The notes: generated by a model from the sequence alone, not told the origin. DNA of 64,000 nucleotides from Ceratobasidium sp. AG-K (GCA_037039685.1 JAWNGF010000002.1:1922001-1986000); one strand, 5' to 3'. Positions 9,940-20,166 are shown, counted from the stretch's first letter. Made by a program: numbers and translations.

Positions 9940-11000
9940 CTTCTCAAGGCTGGGGATCTTGGATTTGGGGATAGAAGCTCCAGGGGTCTGGCTTAGTCCT
10001 TGGATCAAAGTGCTCAAAGGAGCAGTTAAAGAGTGTCCCAAAGCCTCTCCCATCATCTCCATGGCCTCATGCTTTTCCTGGGCTGCTGGAGAGCATCTCA
10101 TGGCTGGGCAACATGGCTGGTGTCTCCCCATAGGAGCCAAGGAGCAGATTGATTGATTGTTGTCCTCCAGAGCCTTGTTCTTTCCTGTTCCCTGTCCAAT
10201 ATGAATGGCAGTGGGTTCAGGGTTGCTTTGGGTGTTCACAAAGCAAATGCTGGAGGAAGAGGGGAATGCAGATGCTTGCAAAGGCACAGGGGATTCACTT
10301 TTGATAGTAGGGCAATGAGGGATACTTCCTGAGGGATCTTCTGACCCAAAATGCATGTGGACTTGGTAATCATGCATAGTGGAACTCCCAATTTCCTGAG
10401 CAGGCCCTGGGGTGTCCTCTACTTAGATGTAGCAGATCCCTCCCGTCCTGGGGGATGTTGCTGGCTTGGGGGCTTCTGTATTGATTGCCTGTTTGACAGC
10501 CCTGTCAACCTCCTGTTCTGTGTGTGCTTTGAGGGTGTCTTCCAGTTCCTTGATGCATTTCAGGAGTGTTTGTGTGCAATTTTCCATCATTTGGGAGATT
10601 TTGATGGGTTCTTTGATTGATTGGTCTTAAATTGTGCTGTACATGGGCTCTAGTTTTCTCTGATTGTTGTCCATGAACAGGTGCATGCCTCCTGAGGTAC
10701 TTTTGCTTTCTGGGTGCTGAGAGCATGTTATGCCTGGTCCAGGAGAGTTCTCCCTTGTTCCTGAGGTGGAAATCAATTCACCTGTGGCTGATTTGTGCTC
10801 CATAGAGGCGCCTGAAGAAGATAATGCATTTGGCAAAGATGGGGTTGAGAATGGGGATAACTTGGCTGCTGAGGATGGGCCTAGGAATGTGCCTGTTGAT
10901 GGCTTGGATGATGTGCAGCTGATGAGAGTGATAGAAAGCCAGTTTGGGACAATATGGGATAGCTACAGCCAAGTAAGAATGATTTACAATGTCACAACCT
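9940..11000 (-). pseudogene. Degenerate minus-strand ORF, unknown, cut by LTR C
   Basis: One minus-strand frame reads from about 11000 to 9940 with only two internal stops, both TAA (near 10630 and 10425). The predicted product is Ser/Pro-rich at first (GTFLGPSSAAKLSPFSTPSL). It then has a helical, charged stretch (KISQMMENCTQTLLKCIKEL) and another low-complexity part. The frame ends at the LTR C boundary, so the 3' part may have been lost. It resembles the N-terminal part of a retroelement gag in character only; no family motif is visible. A plus-strand ORF of 124 codons (10730-11101, ending YMLDNLLRAK) overlaps it, and I cannot tell which, if either, was once coding. Confidence 0.3.
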
Positions 11001-11227
11001 GCTCAGAGAAGGGTTGTTTGAGACTAATGAGCAGCCTCTTAGGCCTGAAAATCACTCAGAGGCTCCAATACATGTTGGATAACCTCCTCAGGGCAAAGTA
11101 GAGTGGGTAAACAACAAGGTAAATTGTTCTTGGGATTCCAAGACAATTTCCCTTGCATCTTTTATAGCAAGCAGAAGAAAGGAAGTGCTATCTGCATGGG
11201 GAAAGCACAACAGTCCAACAGGAGCAT

Positions 11228-11676
11228 TGTTGTGAGCCAGCTCACTCCATTGGACTCGCCTGTTGTCTTGCCTGCCTATCTCCTTCTTTGTGTTATGTTC
11301 CCGTTTGCTGCGTTGCCACCTTCTTGTGGTTATTCTGTTACATTGTGTAACATGGCTGTGCTTTGTACGAGTCATGTCTGTTCATACAGCATGACTCACA
11401 TGGACACTCCTGACTGGCTGTTATGTATGACTTGTGTGGCTGCGCCTTGTATGACTCAGCCACTTTCTGAATATATAAAGAGGACCAACAAGCCTGGTAA
11501 CCCCAGCTTGTTTTGTCTTGTCAAACATCCCCTTTGAGTGACACTTAGAACCACCCCTACCCTTTAGAGCCTACAGACACTTAAGTGTGTTGTGTTTCAA
11601 GAGGTCACTTAGGTCTTAGTGCCGTCCACTCTCCCTTGTGGCTTTTCTCACAGCCACCAAGAAGTAGCTTACAACA
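11228..11676 (+). repeat. LTR D, 5' LTR of the deletion derivative
   Basis: Begins TGTTGTGAGC and ends GCTTACAACA. It contains a TATA box (ATATATAAAG, 11471) and the self-priming complement AGCTTGTTTTGT at 11505-11516. It differs from its partner at 14201 by roughly a dozen bases by eye, mostly C/T and G/A changes at CpG-type sites. Confidence 0.93.
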
Positions 11677-11678
11677 TT

Positions 11679-11690
11679 ACAAAACAAGCT
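11679..11690 (+). promoter_or_regulatory. Self-priming primer-binding site (deletion derivative)
   Basis: ACAAAACAAGCT starts two bases after LTR D and is a perfect 12-base reverse complement of AGCTTGTTTTGT at 11505-11516 in the same LTR. That LTR segment lies about 34 bp after the TATA box, a plausible mRNA start. The site is not complementary to a usual tRNA CCA end. Confidence 0.75.
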
Positions 11691-11698
11691 TAACAACT

Positions 11699-13660
11699 AT
11701 GTCCATTCAGGAGGATGTGGGGTCACGCCTCACAACACCATTATCAACAAGGAGAGGACCAAGTAGGGTGTTGAGACCTACAAGTTCCCTTAACAAACAT
11801 GATATTGCACAAGCTCAGGCTGGAGGACCAGCAAGGTCCCGCCCACAAAGCCAAGCTTCTATGCTGGGAACATTCAACACGGAGAATGTTTCAGCCGTTC
11901 AGGAAGAACCTACCATAGTTGCTAGGGAACCAGGAGATATTACCCACAACCCCACACCAGTCACAATTTGGATCCCAATCTCAAATGCAAGCCCAGGCCC
12001 ATCATGTCCACTATGGCCTATGGGGGCCAGAAGACAGTTTTTTTCCCCCCAACCTGAAGCTCACGGGGGCGTATCCCTTGTTCCTATCAGGCCGCCACCA
12101 ACACCGCACATTCCCCTTACTGCTCAAGTACCACAGATTGGTGGAACCATCACCAATGCTGGCCCAATCCCAATAAGTTCTCAGGCCGTGACTCCAATTA
12201 ACCCAGTGCTGCCATACATACCACAGGGGTATTCCCAGCAACCGACAGCAACGGGAGGACAAGACCCCCCAAGGATTGCCAGTTCAAGTTCTAGCTCCAG
12301 CAGAAGAACCGTGATTAGCAACCTTGACAACCTCAACGATCTTCACCTTGGAAGACACAATGCATTACTAAGGATTATTGATGGAATGAGGATAACAATT
12401 GACAGAAGACTCAACGGATTAGAACAATCCACGCAAGTGTTGGCTAACAACCAACAAATCTTCAACAATTCCCTCAACAACCTACAAGGAACCCTGACAG
12501 ATATCCTTACCGCCGCACGAAACAGTGAACACAACAGCTTCCTGGTTGGGCAAGACGTAATCCGCTTGAGAAACAAAGTCACAAACACACAAGGACTAGT
12601 GAACAATGTACAGGAAGATCTTAACACCACGAGACAGGCACAATTAGCCTGGAACAAAGCAGTCACCCAAGGACTAGAAGGACTAAGGGGAGACAGAAGG
12701 ACCGCTATCAATGCAATCAATAACATGCGCAAACAGATGGACAAAGCATCCCTACATGCCGTATCACCCCCCCACCCTGAAGCAGAATCTACCAGACTCG
12801 ACGAATTAGAACAAAGGATATGTCAGCTTTCTGAAAACCCCAACAACAGAAGGGAAGCCAGACGTCCAAAAGTAACTAGACCAGAGGCTTTTGATGGGAA
12901 GAAGGGAGAAGGAGCAGAAATGTTCATCACCCAAATGGAAAGCTACTTTGTCAGGTTGGGCAACCAATACAGCTTGGGACAAGAACAGATTAGAGAAGCG
13001 CTAGCCAATTTCAAATTGGATAACAGAGCCACCACACATTGGGCACAGGTGCTGCTCCAATCCTTGAACAATGGAGTACCTGACCCAAACCTCACGTCAT
13101 GGGAAACATTCAAGTCGCACTTCATGGAACAATTTAGCGACCCTAACAAAAAGGCCAAGGCGGAAGCTGACATCCGTAAAAGCAAACAAGTCAACTCAGT
13201 AGCAAATTATGCAATGGAATTCCGCTTTCACATGATTGACATCAACTGGGGAGAGGAAGCTCTTATCAATCAATTCAAGGAGGGACTCAAGCCAGAAATC
13301 AAAACAGAACTAGCATGATTTGAGCTATCCCTTATCAACAAAGACGGAACCGAAAGACACCTTAACCTTAATCAATGGATCACTCTTGCGATCTCCATTG
13401 ACCAAAAACTGCAACAGATCAAGGCATCCACCGGAAAGAAAACACCCCAAACAACCACTACTGGGCAAGCCTCTACAAAGCGGCTTCCAGACAAAGTATA
13501 CAAGGCTAGAATAGCATCAAACCAATGTCTGAAATGCGGTCAAGAAGGCCACCAATTGCTCAAATGCCCATCCAAGGAGTGGATAACAACCAAACCCAGT
13601 ATAAAGGGAAGAGAAGCTACGATCATAGAAGATTCAGGAAAAGAAGGGGTCTCCCTCTAA
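11699..13660 (+). pseudogene. gag of the deletion derivative, one nonsense codon
   Basis: The gag starts at ATG 11699 (MSIQEDVGSRL), 22 bp after the LTR. It has a low-complexity Ser/Thr/Pro N-terminus and a helical central segment. The capsid-like region contains PEAFDGKKGEGAEMFITQME and FMEQFSDPNKKAKAEADI. A CCHC knuckle (CLKCGQEGHQLLKC) lies near 13530-13575. The frame is uninterrupted up to TGA 13316-13318, which sits where the middle copy has Gln (CAA); the same frame then continues to TAA at 13658. This is the best preserved gag in the window and defines the normal gag frame. Confidence 0.88.
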
Positions 13661-13824
13661 CTGTGTGTGGAGAGACCAAGGAACCAGTAATGGAAACAAT
13701 GCACCTTAGAGCAACCGGCAAATCAATGATTGTTTACACCAACATTACTGGAATCACAGAACCTGTCGCCACCCTCATCGATTCAGGTGCCTCAAAAAAC
13801 TTCATCAACATCACATGGGCTTGA
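13525..13824 (+). pseudogene. Protease stub of the deletion derivative
   Basis: An ORF in the -1 frame relative to gag overlaps the last 135 bases of gag and carries the aspartic protease active site LIDSGASKNF. It ends at a TGA (13822-13824), corresponding to Arg in the middle copy, shortly before the internal deletion joint. The frame offset from gag is the same as in the middle copy, which points to programmed -1 frameshifting and not to decay. Confidence 0.75.
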
Positions 13825-13861
13825 AGAAACAATATTATACTAAAAGAACTCCCAACACCAT

Positions 13862-14159
13862 GAAGGAGAAAATCGAATGGGAGCCTTACTGGTGGAGGAA
13901 GGAGGAAACCAATGTGTCGGCATGGAAGGAGGCAGAGCCTGACGTGCGACAATGGGATGAGGAGTTTGTGGAGGCCCAGAAGCGGGTTTTGGACTGGGCC
14001 AAGGCGGACTGGTCAAAGGAGGAGACTTGGGAAGAATGGGAAAAATTCTTGGACAAGCCAGGGAATACCGTCTTCAATCCCATTGACCTGACCTTGGAAG
14101 ACAAAGAAGGGTTGGAAGAATATATGCTGCAGAAGGGAAAGGACTGTGCAGTGCAGTAA
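13862..14159 (+). pseudogene. 3' half of ORF3 in the deletion derivative
   Basis: After the deletion joint the Trp-rich half of ORF3 is open and readable to TAA at 14157-14159: PYWWRKEETNVSAWKE, VEAQKRVLDWAKADW, TWEEWEKFLDKPGN, NPIDLTLEDKEGL, and the end GKDCAVQ. It has no own start codon of the family type. It matches copies 1 and 2 closely, with mostly conservative differences. The retained sequence may be kept for a coding reason or because it lies next to the polypurine tract. Confidence 0.6.
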
Positions 14160-14200
14160 GCCCGTTCAGGTCCCCAGAACAGACTTTTAAGGGGGAGTAA

Positions 14201-14649
14201 TGTCGTGAGCCAGCTCACTCCATTGGACTCGCCTGTTGTCTCACCCACCTATCTCCTTCTTTGCGTTATGTTCCTGTTTGCTGCGTTGCCACCTTCTTGT
14301 GGTTATTCTGTTACATTGTGTAATGCGGCTGTGCTTTGTACAAGTCATGTCTGTTCATACAGCATGACTCACATGGACACTCCTGACTGGCTGTTATGTA
14401 TGACTTGTGTGGCTGCGCCTTGTATGACTCAGCCACTTTCTGAATATATAAAGAGGACCAACAAGCCTGGTAACCCCAGCTTGTTTTGTCTTGTCAAACA
14501 TCCCCTTTGAGTGACACTTAGAACCACCCCTACCCTTTAGAGCCTACAGACACTTAAGTGTGTTGCGGTTCAAGAGGTCACTTAGGTCTTAGTGCCGTCC
14601 ACTCTCCCTTGCAGCTTTTCTCACAGCCACCAAGAAGTAGCTTACGACA
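14201..14649 (+). repeat. LTR F, 3' LTR of the deletion derivative
   Basis: This 449-bp LTR begins TGTCGTGAGC and ends GCTTACGACA, so its terminal repeat is TGTCGT/ACGACA where the other LTRs have TGTTGT/ACAACA. The polypurine tract AAGGGGGAGTAA precedes it and the target duplication AGCAT follows at 14650-14654. Confidence 0.93.
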
Positions 14650-14654
14650 AGCAT

Positions 14655-15110
14655 GAAATGAACATCAGAAAAAGAAGAGTGCAAAGCACATGGGGATCAA
14701 TGCGCAGCGCTCCAGAAAAATCACAGACCAGAGATTACATGCCAGTAATCCACATGTACAAAGGCTGAGCTGAGAGAAGCAACAACAAAGGAGTAAACAA
14801 CAAAACAAACTTTGTGGCAGCCAACAAGCACACAACAGGGGGAAAACAACAAACACAACAACAAAGGCAGCACACAAGCAATGAAGCTGCAGCACACAGA
14901 CCATTGTCAGGAGCAAGGCTTGTGACACAGACCATGTTTTCCTGGGGAAGACCCAACTGGTAGTGAGGACAGTGGTTGAGACAATGGTCAGGGTAATGAG
15001 TGGCTCCTAGGCCAGACATAAGCAGATCATGCAAGTAGTAGTGGAAAACAAAAAGAGAATAAATCTTGCTGGGGCAAGGCTTGTACACCAGGTATATATA
15101 CAGTGTCTGA
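14655..15110. other. Gene-free stretch right of the retroelement block
   Basis: A-rich plus strand with many CAACA and AACAAAG runs. No ORF with family motifs was seen on either strand. It is the continuation of the sequence left of 11223 before the deletion derivative inserted, so it may be older degenerate transposon DNA. A TATA-like TATATATA occurs at about 15092. Confidence 0.4.
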
Positions 15111-15263
15111 CATGGTCTCTCACAGAGAACAGGAGTTTGGAGTACAAGTCCAATATCTTTGCATGTACTCTTCTGAGGGGGTAATTATTTATTTTTTCAA
15201 ATTAAGTAAGTGCAAAGATGTTGGGCATTTACTCCAGCCTCCTATTCTCTGTGAGAGGCCATG
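15111..15263. repeat. 153-bp imperfect hairpin (53-nt arms, 47-nt loop)
   Basis: The arms at 15111-15163 and 15211-15263 are reverse complements at 45 of 53 positions. Four of the eight differences would be G-U pairs in RNA transcribed from the plus strand. The arm begins CATGGTCTCTCACAGAGAA and the outer end of the other arm is TTCTCTGTGAGAGGCCATG. A TATA-like TATATATA lies about 15 bp upstream. This could be a miniature foldback element or a precursor of microRNA-like RNA. No coding function is seen. Confidence 0.7.
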
Positions 15264-15770
15264 TGTACAGCATGCATGGGAAGACTCTGGAAGGTGAGGG
15301 AACAAGCTAGAAGAAACAAGAAAAGGGGAAACAACAGCAGTGCAGAAGTCAATGGAGGCCAAGGGCATATGTGGAGGCCAGAGAGGGAGGCATGTCCCAT
15401 GGTCATGGCTTGCATAAAAGGCACATACAAGGAGTAGCCAAGCACCAAGAGACCAAGGACAAGGCAAAGCAACAGGAAACACATATATGCAGATGGGGTT
15501 GTGACAACAGAGGCTATTAGCACTCCAGAGATTATCATTTTTTGTAAATGCAATCACTTCTTTTAATTGTTCTAATATTCCTCACAATTGTGGAAATCCT
15601 GAATACACCTGTGTGTGTAATTGCAGGCATGGCATCTCATCTCATAACTACCAGCATTTCTGAAATGATTAGTTTCCAAGGTTCACAACAAGATTGAAGA
15701 CAGTCAATTCAACAGCTTAGGATAGCACGTAGTTACAGTCCTGCATAGCATTACCGGACCTCACTTTCTT
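15264..15770. other. Gene-free stretch before the UBX gene
   Basis: No supported gene. The right part is presumably the 3' UTR and terminator region of the minus-strand UBX gene that ends at 15771. Confidence 0.4.
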
Positions 15771-16744
15771 GGCTGTAGCTTAAGCAAACGAGCGAGCTTG
15801 TTCTCCGTCTCCCTGGAATCTCTATCGCGGCTTTGCTTTGGTGTGCCGCCCGACTGAGTTGCCTGTACTTCCTCCGCCGGTACTTCGACAATCGGAAAAT
15901 CCACAGCAGTGTCCAACACCCTTTGGTGCAGAGGAGGAGGCTTATCTCGGTCTACACAACACGTCAGTGCATGTGGTTACCATTTATTACTAACAATTAC
16001 CATTCAATTCCTCGGACAGGAACCGAAGTAACAAAACCGATGAAGGGGCCAGTTGAAGTTCTAACAATGTCTTGTCCCGAACTGTGGCATCTGATACCTT
16101 CAACTCGCGCGCTGGTGGCTGGTCTATGGATCATGGGCATGAGGTACGAATAGAGAAACTGAGGACATGAAACGAGGTACACACATAGAACAAACTTCAT
16201 TGGCTTGGTTTCGTCGTTCAAGCAGTCTCGAACAAATGCATAGATCGACTTTATTTTGTTGGTCGATGGAAATGTCTTTTCGAGTTGCATCTGGTTATGG
16301 AACCGGATCCGTACTGTACACTAGCGCCGATTCGGGTCATCAATCGCCGCAATAATGCGTTTGACCACTGACCTGTGGCCATTTTTTATACTTTTCTTTC
16401 TTTTGTCTATCTCGTATCTCTTGAGTCAAAAGTGGGGCATTTCTAAGGCTCTCGGCTTTCCGAACTTGGGACTGGTATGCCGCCACCACCTCCGCGGCCG
16501 TGGGCTCCAAGTCATATGTTGTTGTAGCTACAGGCGGGCACTGAGTGAATCTTTACTCCAAAGACGCCCGAGAGAGCCTACATGCAGGGCGAGTGTCCGT
16601 TGGAGGATTCCACAATGTGAAAGGAGCGTGCGCTGTTGCCGGATCGATCACGTGGCTTGTCGCCGAGGTTGGTGTCGAAGGACCAGCATCGCTTGGAGCA
16701 TTGGTCGGGTTGGTGGAGGTTTCGTCTGCCATCAGGTTGTTCAA
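15771..16744 (-). CDS. UBX-domain protein (TUG/ASPSCR1, Ubx4-like), 5' end unresolved
   Basis: UBX proteins of this group are adaptors of the Cdc48/p97 ATPase. Reading the minus strand, a helical region (RNAPLLTQEIRDRQ) precedes the UBX fold, with TVRIRFHNQMQLEKTFPSTN then KSIYAFVRDCL, KFVLYQPP, RELKVSDATVRD and LELQLAPSSVLLLRF. A charged tail follows, with KPPPLHQRVLDTAVDFPIVE and the stop at 15771-15773. Introns end the exons after WPQ, after KFVLY and after ELN. Upstream, the frame from about 16744 (ADETSTNPTN) contains TAA at 16553-16555, and further homologous-looking sequence (FPELLVKNATTL) would need an unrealistically short 20-nt intron. The gene may therefore be mis-assembled or damaged at its 5' end. 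The dolichol kinase gene diverges from it. Confidence 0.75.
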
Positions 16745-16832
16745 TGTGGTCGCGTTCTTGACAAGCAGTTCAGGGAACCTTCCAGCGCTTACGCTTACCG
16801 ATCATAGAGTCTCTGCGGGTTCCGGACTCGTA

Positions 16833-16840
16833 TCACGTGA
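16833..16840. promoter_or_regulatory. TCACGTGA palindrome between UBX and dolichol kinase genes
   Basis: An 8-bp palindrome with a CACGTG core, the type of site bound by bHLH regulators (Cbf1/Pho4-like). It sits about 100 bp upstream of the dolichol kinase ATG. Only the sequence match is seen; binding is inferred. Confidence 0.35.
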
Positions 16841-16937
16841 AAAACAGCTGTCTGAATTTGCCTTCGTTTCACCCTTGCTATGAGTTAAGGACCGACAACG
16901 GTTTTTCGTATAGATAGAGCTTGTTTCTGACACTACT

Positions 16938-19900
16938 ATGCCGACTGGGTTGTATTCTCCCACCAGTACTCGATCTACACCGTCCCCCCCGCCAGAGTTT
17001 GAAGCCGGAAGCTCCTTGGCAAGAGGGGTCGTCTCCCAGGCCAGCACAACTAGTGCACATCTACGTAGTCGAAAGGTGCGCAACGGTCCAGGGCATGGAC
17101 TTACGCCTATTCGACCGACCCTAGACTATAGCACCACGGGTAGTTATTTGGGCGGGGAAAGCGCAGTAGATAATGATACCACCACCGATGGCGAAGCCTT
17201 TGCCTCACAGACCTTCGGACAGCCAAAGCGCGTCTCCAGCATGGCATCTACGTCCTCAAGAGCGCCGACCAATAGCTCTACAATGGATACTCAAGAGGGC
17301 CGAACTCACAGGATCACGGTTCCTCGCCAAGGACGTGAAAGTCCACACCCGCCCGGGAGCGGCTCACGTGGTGCTGGATCGGTCTCGTCATCACCCCAAT
17401 ACACCTGTCTTTTACCAGATAAAATACATCTTGCTTCTGCTGCGACCCTGGACGCTCGACAAACTGGGGAGTATGCGCTTCTTGCACTGGCCGTTTTATT
17501 GGCTGCGTGGAAGTTGCTCCTCGTGAGTGAGACAATCGAGGCACCTGGTATGTACTATGTCAACAAATACATCTACACACTATCTAATAGCCCAATCAGC
17601 GCTCTCGGCTCTTGTAGCATCCAGTTTTATCTACGAGTATTGGTGGTCGATTGCCTCTTACTTGTTCCCTCCTGGAGTCGAACCCGCTGCGACACCCAGT
17701 CCGAATAGCTTAGAGCGACCCATCCGCCGACCAAAAGTCGTGACCACCCCTCAGCGCGGCTATATTTTCATGACCGATGAGAAAAACTACCGGTTAGTAC
17801 CTCGCAGCTACACACGTAATTGTCCACTTGGTGACACCCGTTATAGCGAATGTACAGACAATGGTGAATCGACCGCTCTGCTACTTGGTCCTTTGATAGT
17901 GGCATCCGCCCTTTATGCGGCGAAAAAGATCCCTGCGTCTCATGTCCTCGCGTCCAACTGGCACATGGAAGGGCCGCTGCCGTTCCAACAGCATGTTCAC
18001 GGACCTCAATCTGTTGTTGCTTCCCGACGCGCACTTCTTCAATGCATTTCACTCAATACCATGCTGTTATTCGCACACATGTATGCGGCCAACAGTCGGC
18101 GAGGCTGGCCACGGCCAGAGAATACGCCCCATCAGGGCAGGCGGATCCTTTTGTTTGTTGGATTCTCGGGCTTTTGGACGGCAGTGAGCTACGCGGCCTA
18201 TGAAATTACAAGAGCGTTGCAATGGGATATCTTGAACGGTCAGTTGCCAAGCGCAGAAAAACGTAGAGACTGACAAGGTTGCATAGAAATCACCCGACTG
18301 GATGTCATTTGTTCAACCTTCTTCTTTCAGGCGTGCCTTTATGTTATGATACGTCTGGCCAGGCGCGCGTTCACGATGGGCGAAATAGTCTTGGTTGCAC
18401 ATGGCGCAACAGCGCTTTTTCTCGAAGCAGTCAACATCTCCATCATCAAGGTTCGCCCCCTTTTTGTGTTTACTGCGACTAATGACGACTTAATGGTACT
18501 CCAGCAATGGCCTAGTATTGCAGGGTACGTTAAAACATTCCGAGAACCATCGCCACTGCTCGTTTTCCAACTGGCCTTGCTTCCCGGCTCGATCCTCATC
18601 GGCTTTCTACTTTCACCGCTTCTCGCTTTATCCCGTCACATTGCACGCCGACCCCGCCTTCGCCTCCGAGCCCCACATCAGACCGAACAGTTAATTTACA
18701 GACGGATGTTGGCTATCGGCCTCGCAGCCGGTGCTGTTCTCCTTGTCGGGGGCCTCTTGGGTGGTTGGGTACGCTGGCTCCTCGGCGGGCGGGACCCTTG
18801 GCTCTGGGTCATACGTAGTCTGGCAAACGGCCGACGTCCATGGAGTCGACCGGCACTTGTGTCGTGGTGGGCGCTATTGGGAAGTCTGAGCGTGGCGGGG
18901 TGGAACCGTCAACTCGCTCGCTCGCGGCGCCATCCACTCCTCAACCCGTATACAACCGCGACGACGCGCACCCCAACCCAAACACAGTTCAAACAAAAAC
19001 CCTCTGTTCCGCCTCCAATGTCCGAAGTGAGCGCTGTCGGAACTTATCCGCCACTTGTTCCGCGACTAGGGACGTTGCAGGCCCAAGCCCTGTCCAACAC
19101 GACCAGAGTCCCGCCTGCATCGTTGGCACCTACGAGGGACATTCAGGCCGTGGCCACGGATTTACTGGATGCCGCAGACAAGCACGTGCCTACGCTCAGC
19201 AGGAACGGTCGTCGCAAATACTTTCATGCGCTCGCTGTGCTCATGTTCGTGCCGGGGATATCCTGGGATGTAAGTCGTATCTGGGCTCTAAATACGGAAG
19301 CTAAAATACGGTAGCCCGCGTTTACCCACTTATCTTTTAGTCTTGCGTTTGCGCTGTTTACCTTCGCAGAGTATATCCGGTACTTTGCCATCTATCCGTT
19401 TGGGGCTGCGGTGCATGTATTCCTCAGCGAGTTTCTAGACGAAAAGGACAGCGGGACAGCCATCCTTAGCCACTTTTACTTGTTAACCGGGTGTGCGTTA
19501 CCGCTATGGCTTGAAAGGTGTGTACGATGACCATCGTGGAGACTGAACTGATTGCGACGATAGCCCGTGGCGTGTTTTGGGGTTGGTGGGAGTAATTGTG
19601 CTCGGCGTGGGTGACGCACTAGTAAGCATACAGGTCATTTTGGGCAGCGACAGCTGATGCTGTGATAGGCATCGATTATTGGTAAGCGCATAGGGACCCA
19701 CAGGTGGTTTCCGAGCTCCGGAAAGACAGTCGAAGGGACGGTCGCGTTTGCCGTTTCAGTGTTTGCATGTAATTGGGCAATAGCCGCCCGAGAGTTTAGC
19801 ACAGTGCATGTGAGTGTGCGGGTGTCACGCAGATCAGCCACTGACTAAATGCAGATCTACCATATGGGATGCGCCGTAGCGATGGCTGCACTGCTAGAGG

Positions 19901-19983
19901 CGCTCTCGAAGCAAAACGACAACCTGACGATCCCGCTGTACATGTGGTGCACGATGGTGCTGCTACCTGCTGGAACTCCATAG
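16938..19983 (+). CDS. SEC59: Dolichol kinase (Sec59)
   Basis: Catalyses CTP-dependent phosphorylation of dolichol to dolichyl phosphate in the ER membrane, needed for N-glycosylation, O-mannosylation and GPI anchors. The start ATG 16938 opens a Ser/Thr/Pro-rich N-terminus, followed by many membrane segments (LLALAVLLAAWKLLL; LSALVASSFIYEYW; LAAGAVLLVGGLLGGW). The C-terminal third is diagnostic: RKYFHALAVLMFVPG, FALFTFAEYIRYF, EFLDEKDSGTAILSHFYLL, VGLGD-type GVGDALVS, SGKTVEGTVAF (CTP-binding region), and the final EALSKQNDNLTIPLYMW. Stop is TAG at 19981. At least seven short introns are visible, for example 17523-17599. The join between the first two exons is one base out of frame in my model, so that boundary is uncertain. 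Confidence 0.9.
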
Positions 19984-20166
19984 ATAGTCAATAGATGCAT
20001 TGTTGAGACTAGCCGATGTGTGTAAGCAGACCCTGAGGGCAGAGGGACCCCGGACAGACCTGTGCTGTTAAGTCACACCCGGTCACGTTTGTCGCCAACG
20101 TCGACCTCTTGCCTGTCGCTGCCGCCCGCCGCCGCCAGTGCCTACCACGCTGAGCTCTGCTGTGTG

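Larger units (their letters stand above)
11228..14649 (+). mobile_element. Internally deleted, non-autonomous gypsy derivative
   Basis: Two 449-bp LTRs (11228-11676 and 14201-14649) enclose gag, a protease stub and the 3' half of ORF3. A direct duplication AGCAT flanks the whole unit (11223-11227 and 14650-14654), so it moved as a unit or was deleted after insertion. Relative to the middle copy, about 4.2 kb covering the rest of protease, RT, RNase H, integrase, chromodomain and the N-terminal half of ORF3 is missing. The joint is near 13860-13870, at a short shared GAAGG/AGGGAG stretch. Both LTRs, primer site and polypurine tract are kept, so it could have been mobilised in trans. Confidence 0.93.

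Noticed and set aside
14665..15088. Cys/Leu-rich minus-strand ORFs that look like membrane proteins
   Set aside because: They arise from CAACA- and AACAAAG-rich low-complexity DNA read in reverse. They have no start context, splice structure or family motif.
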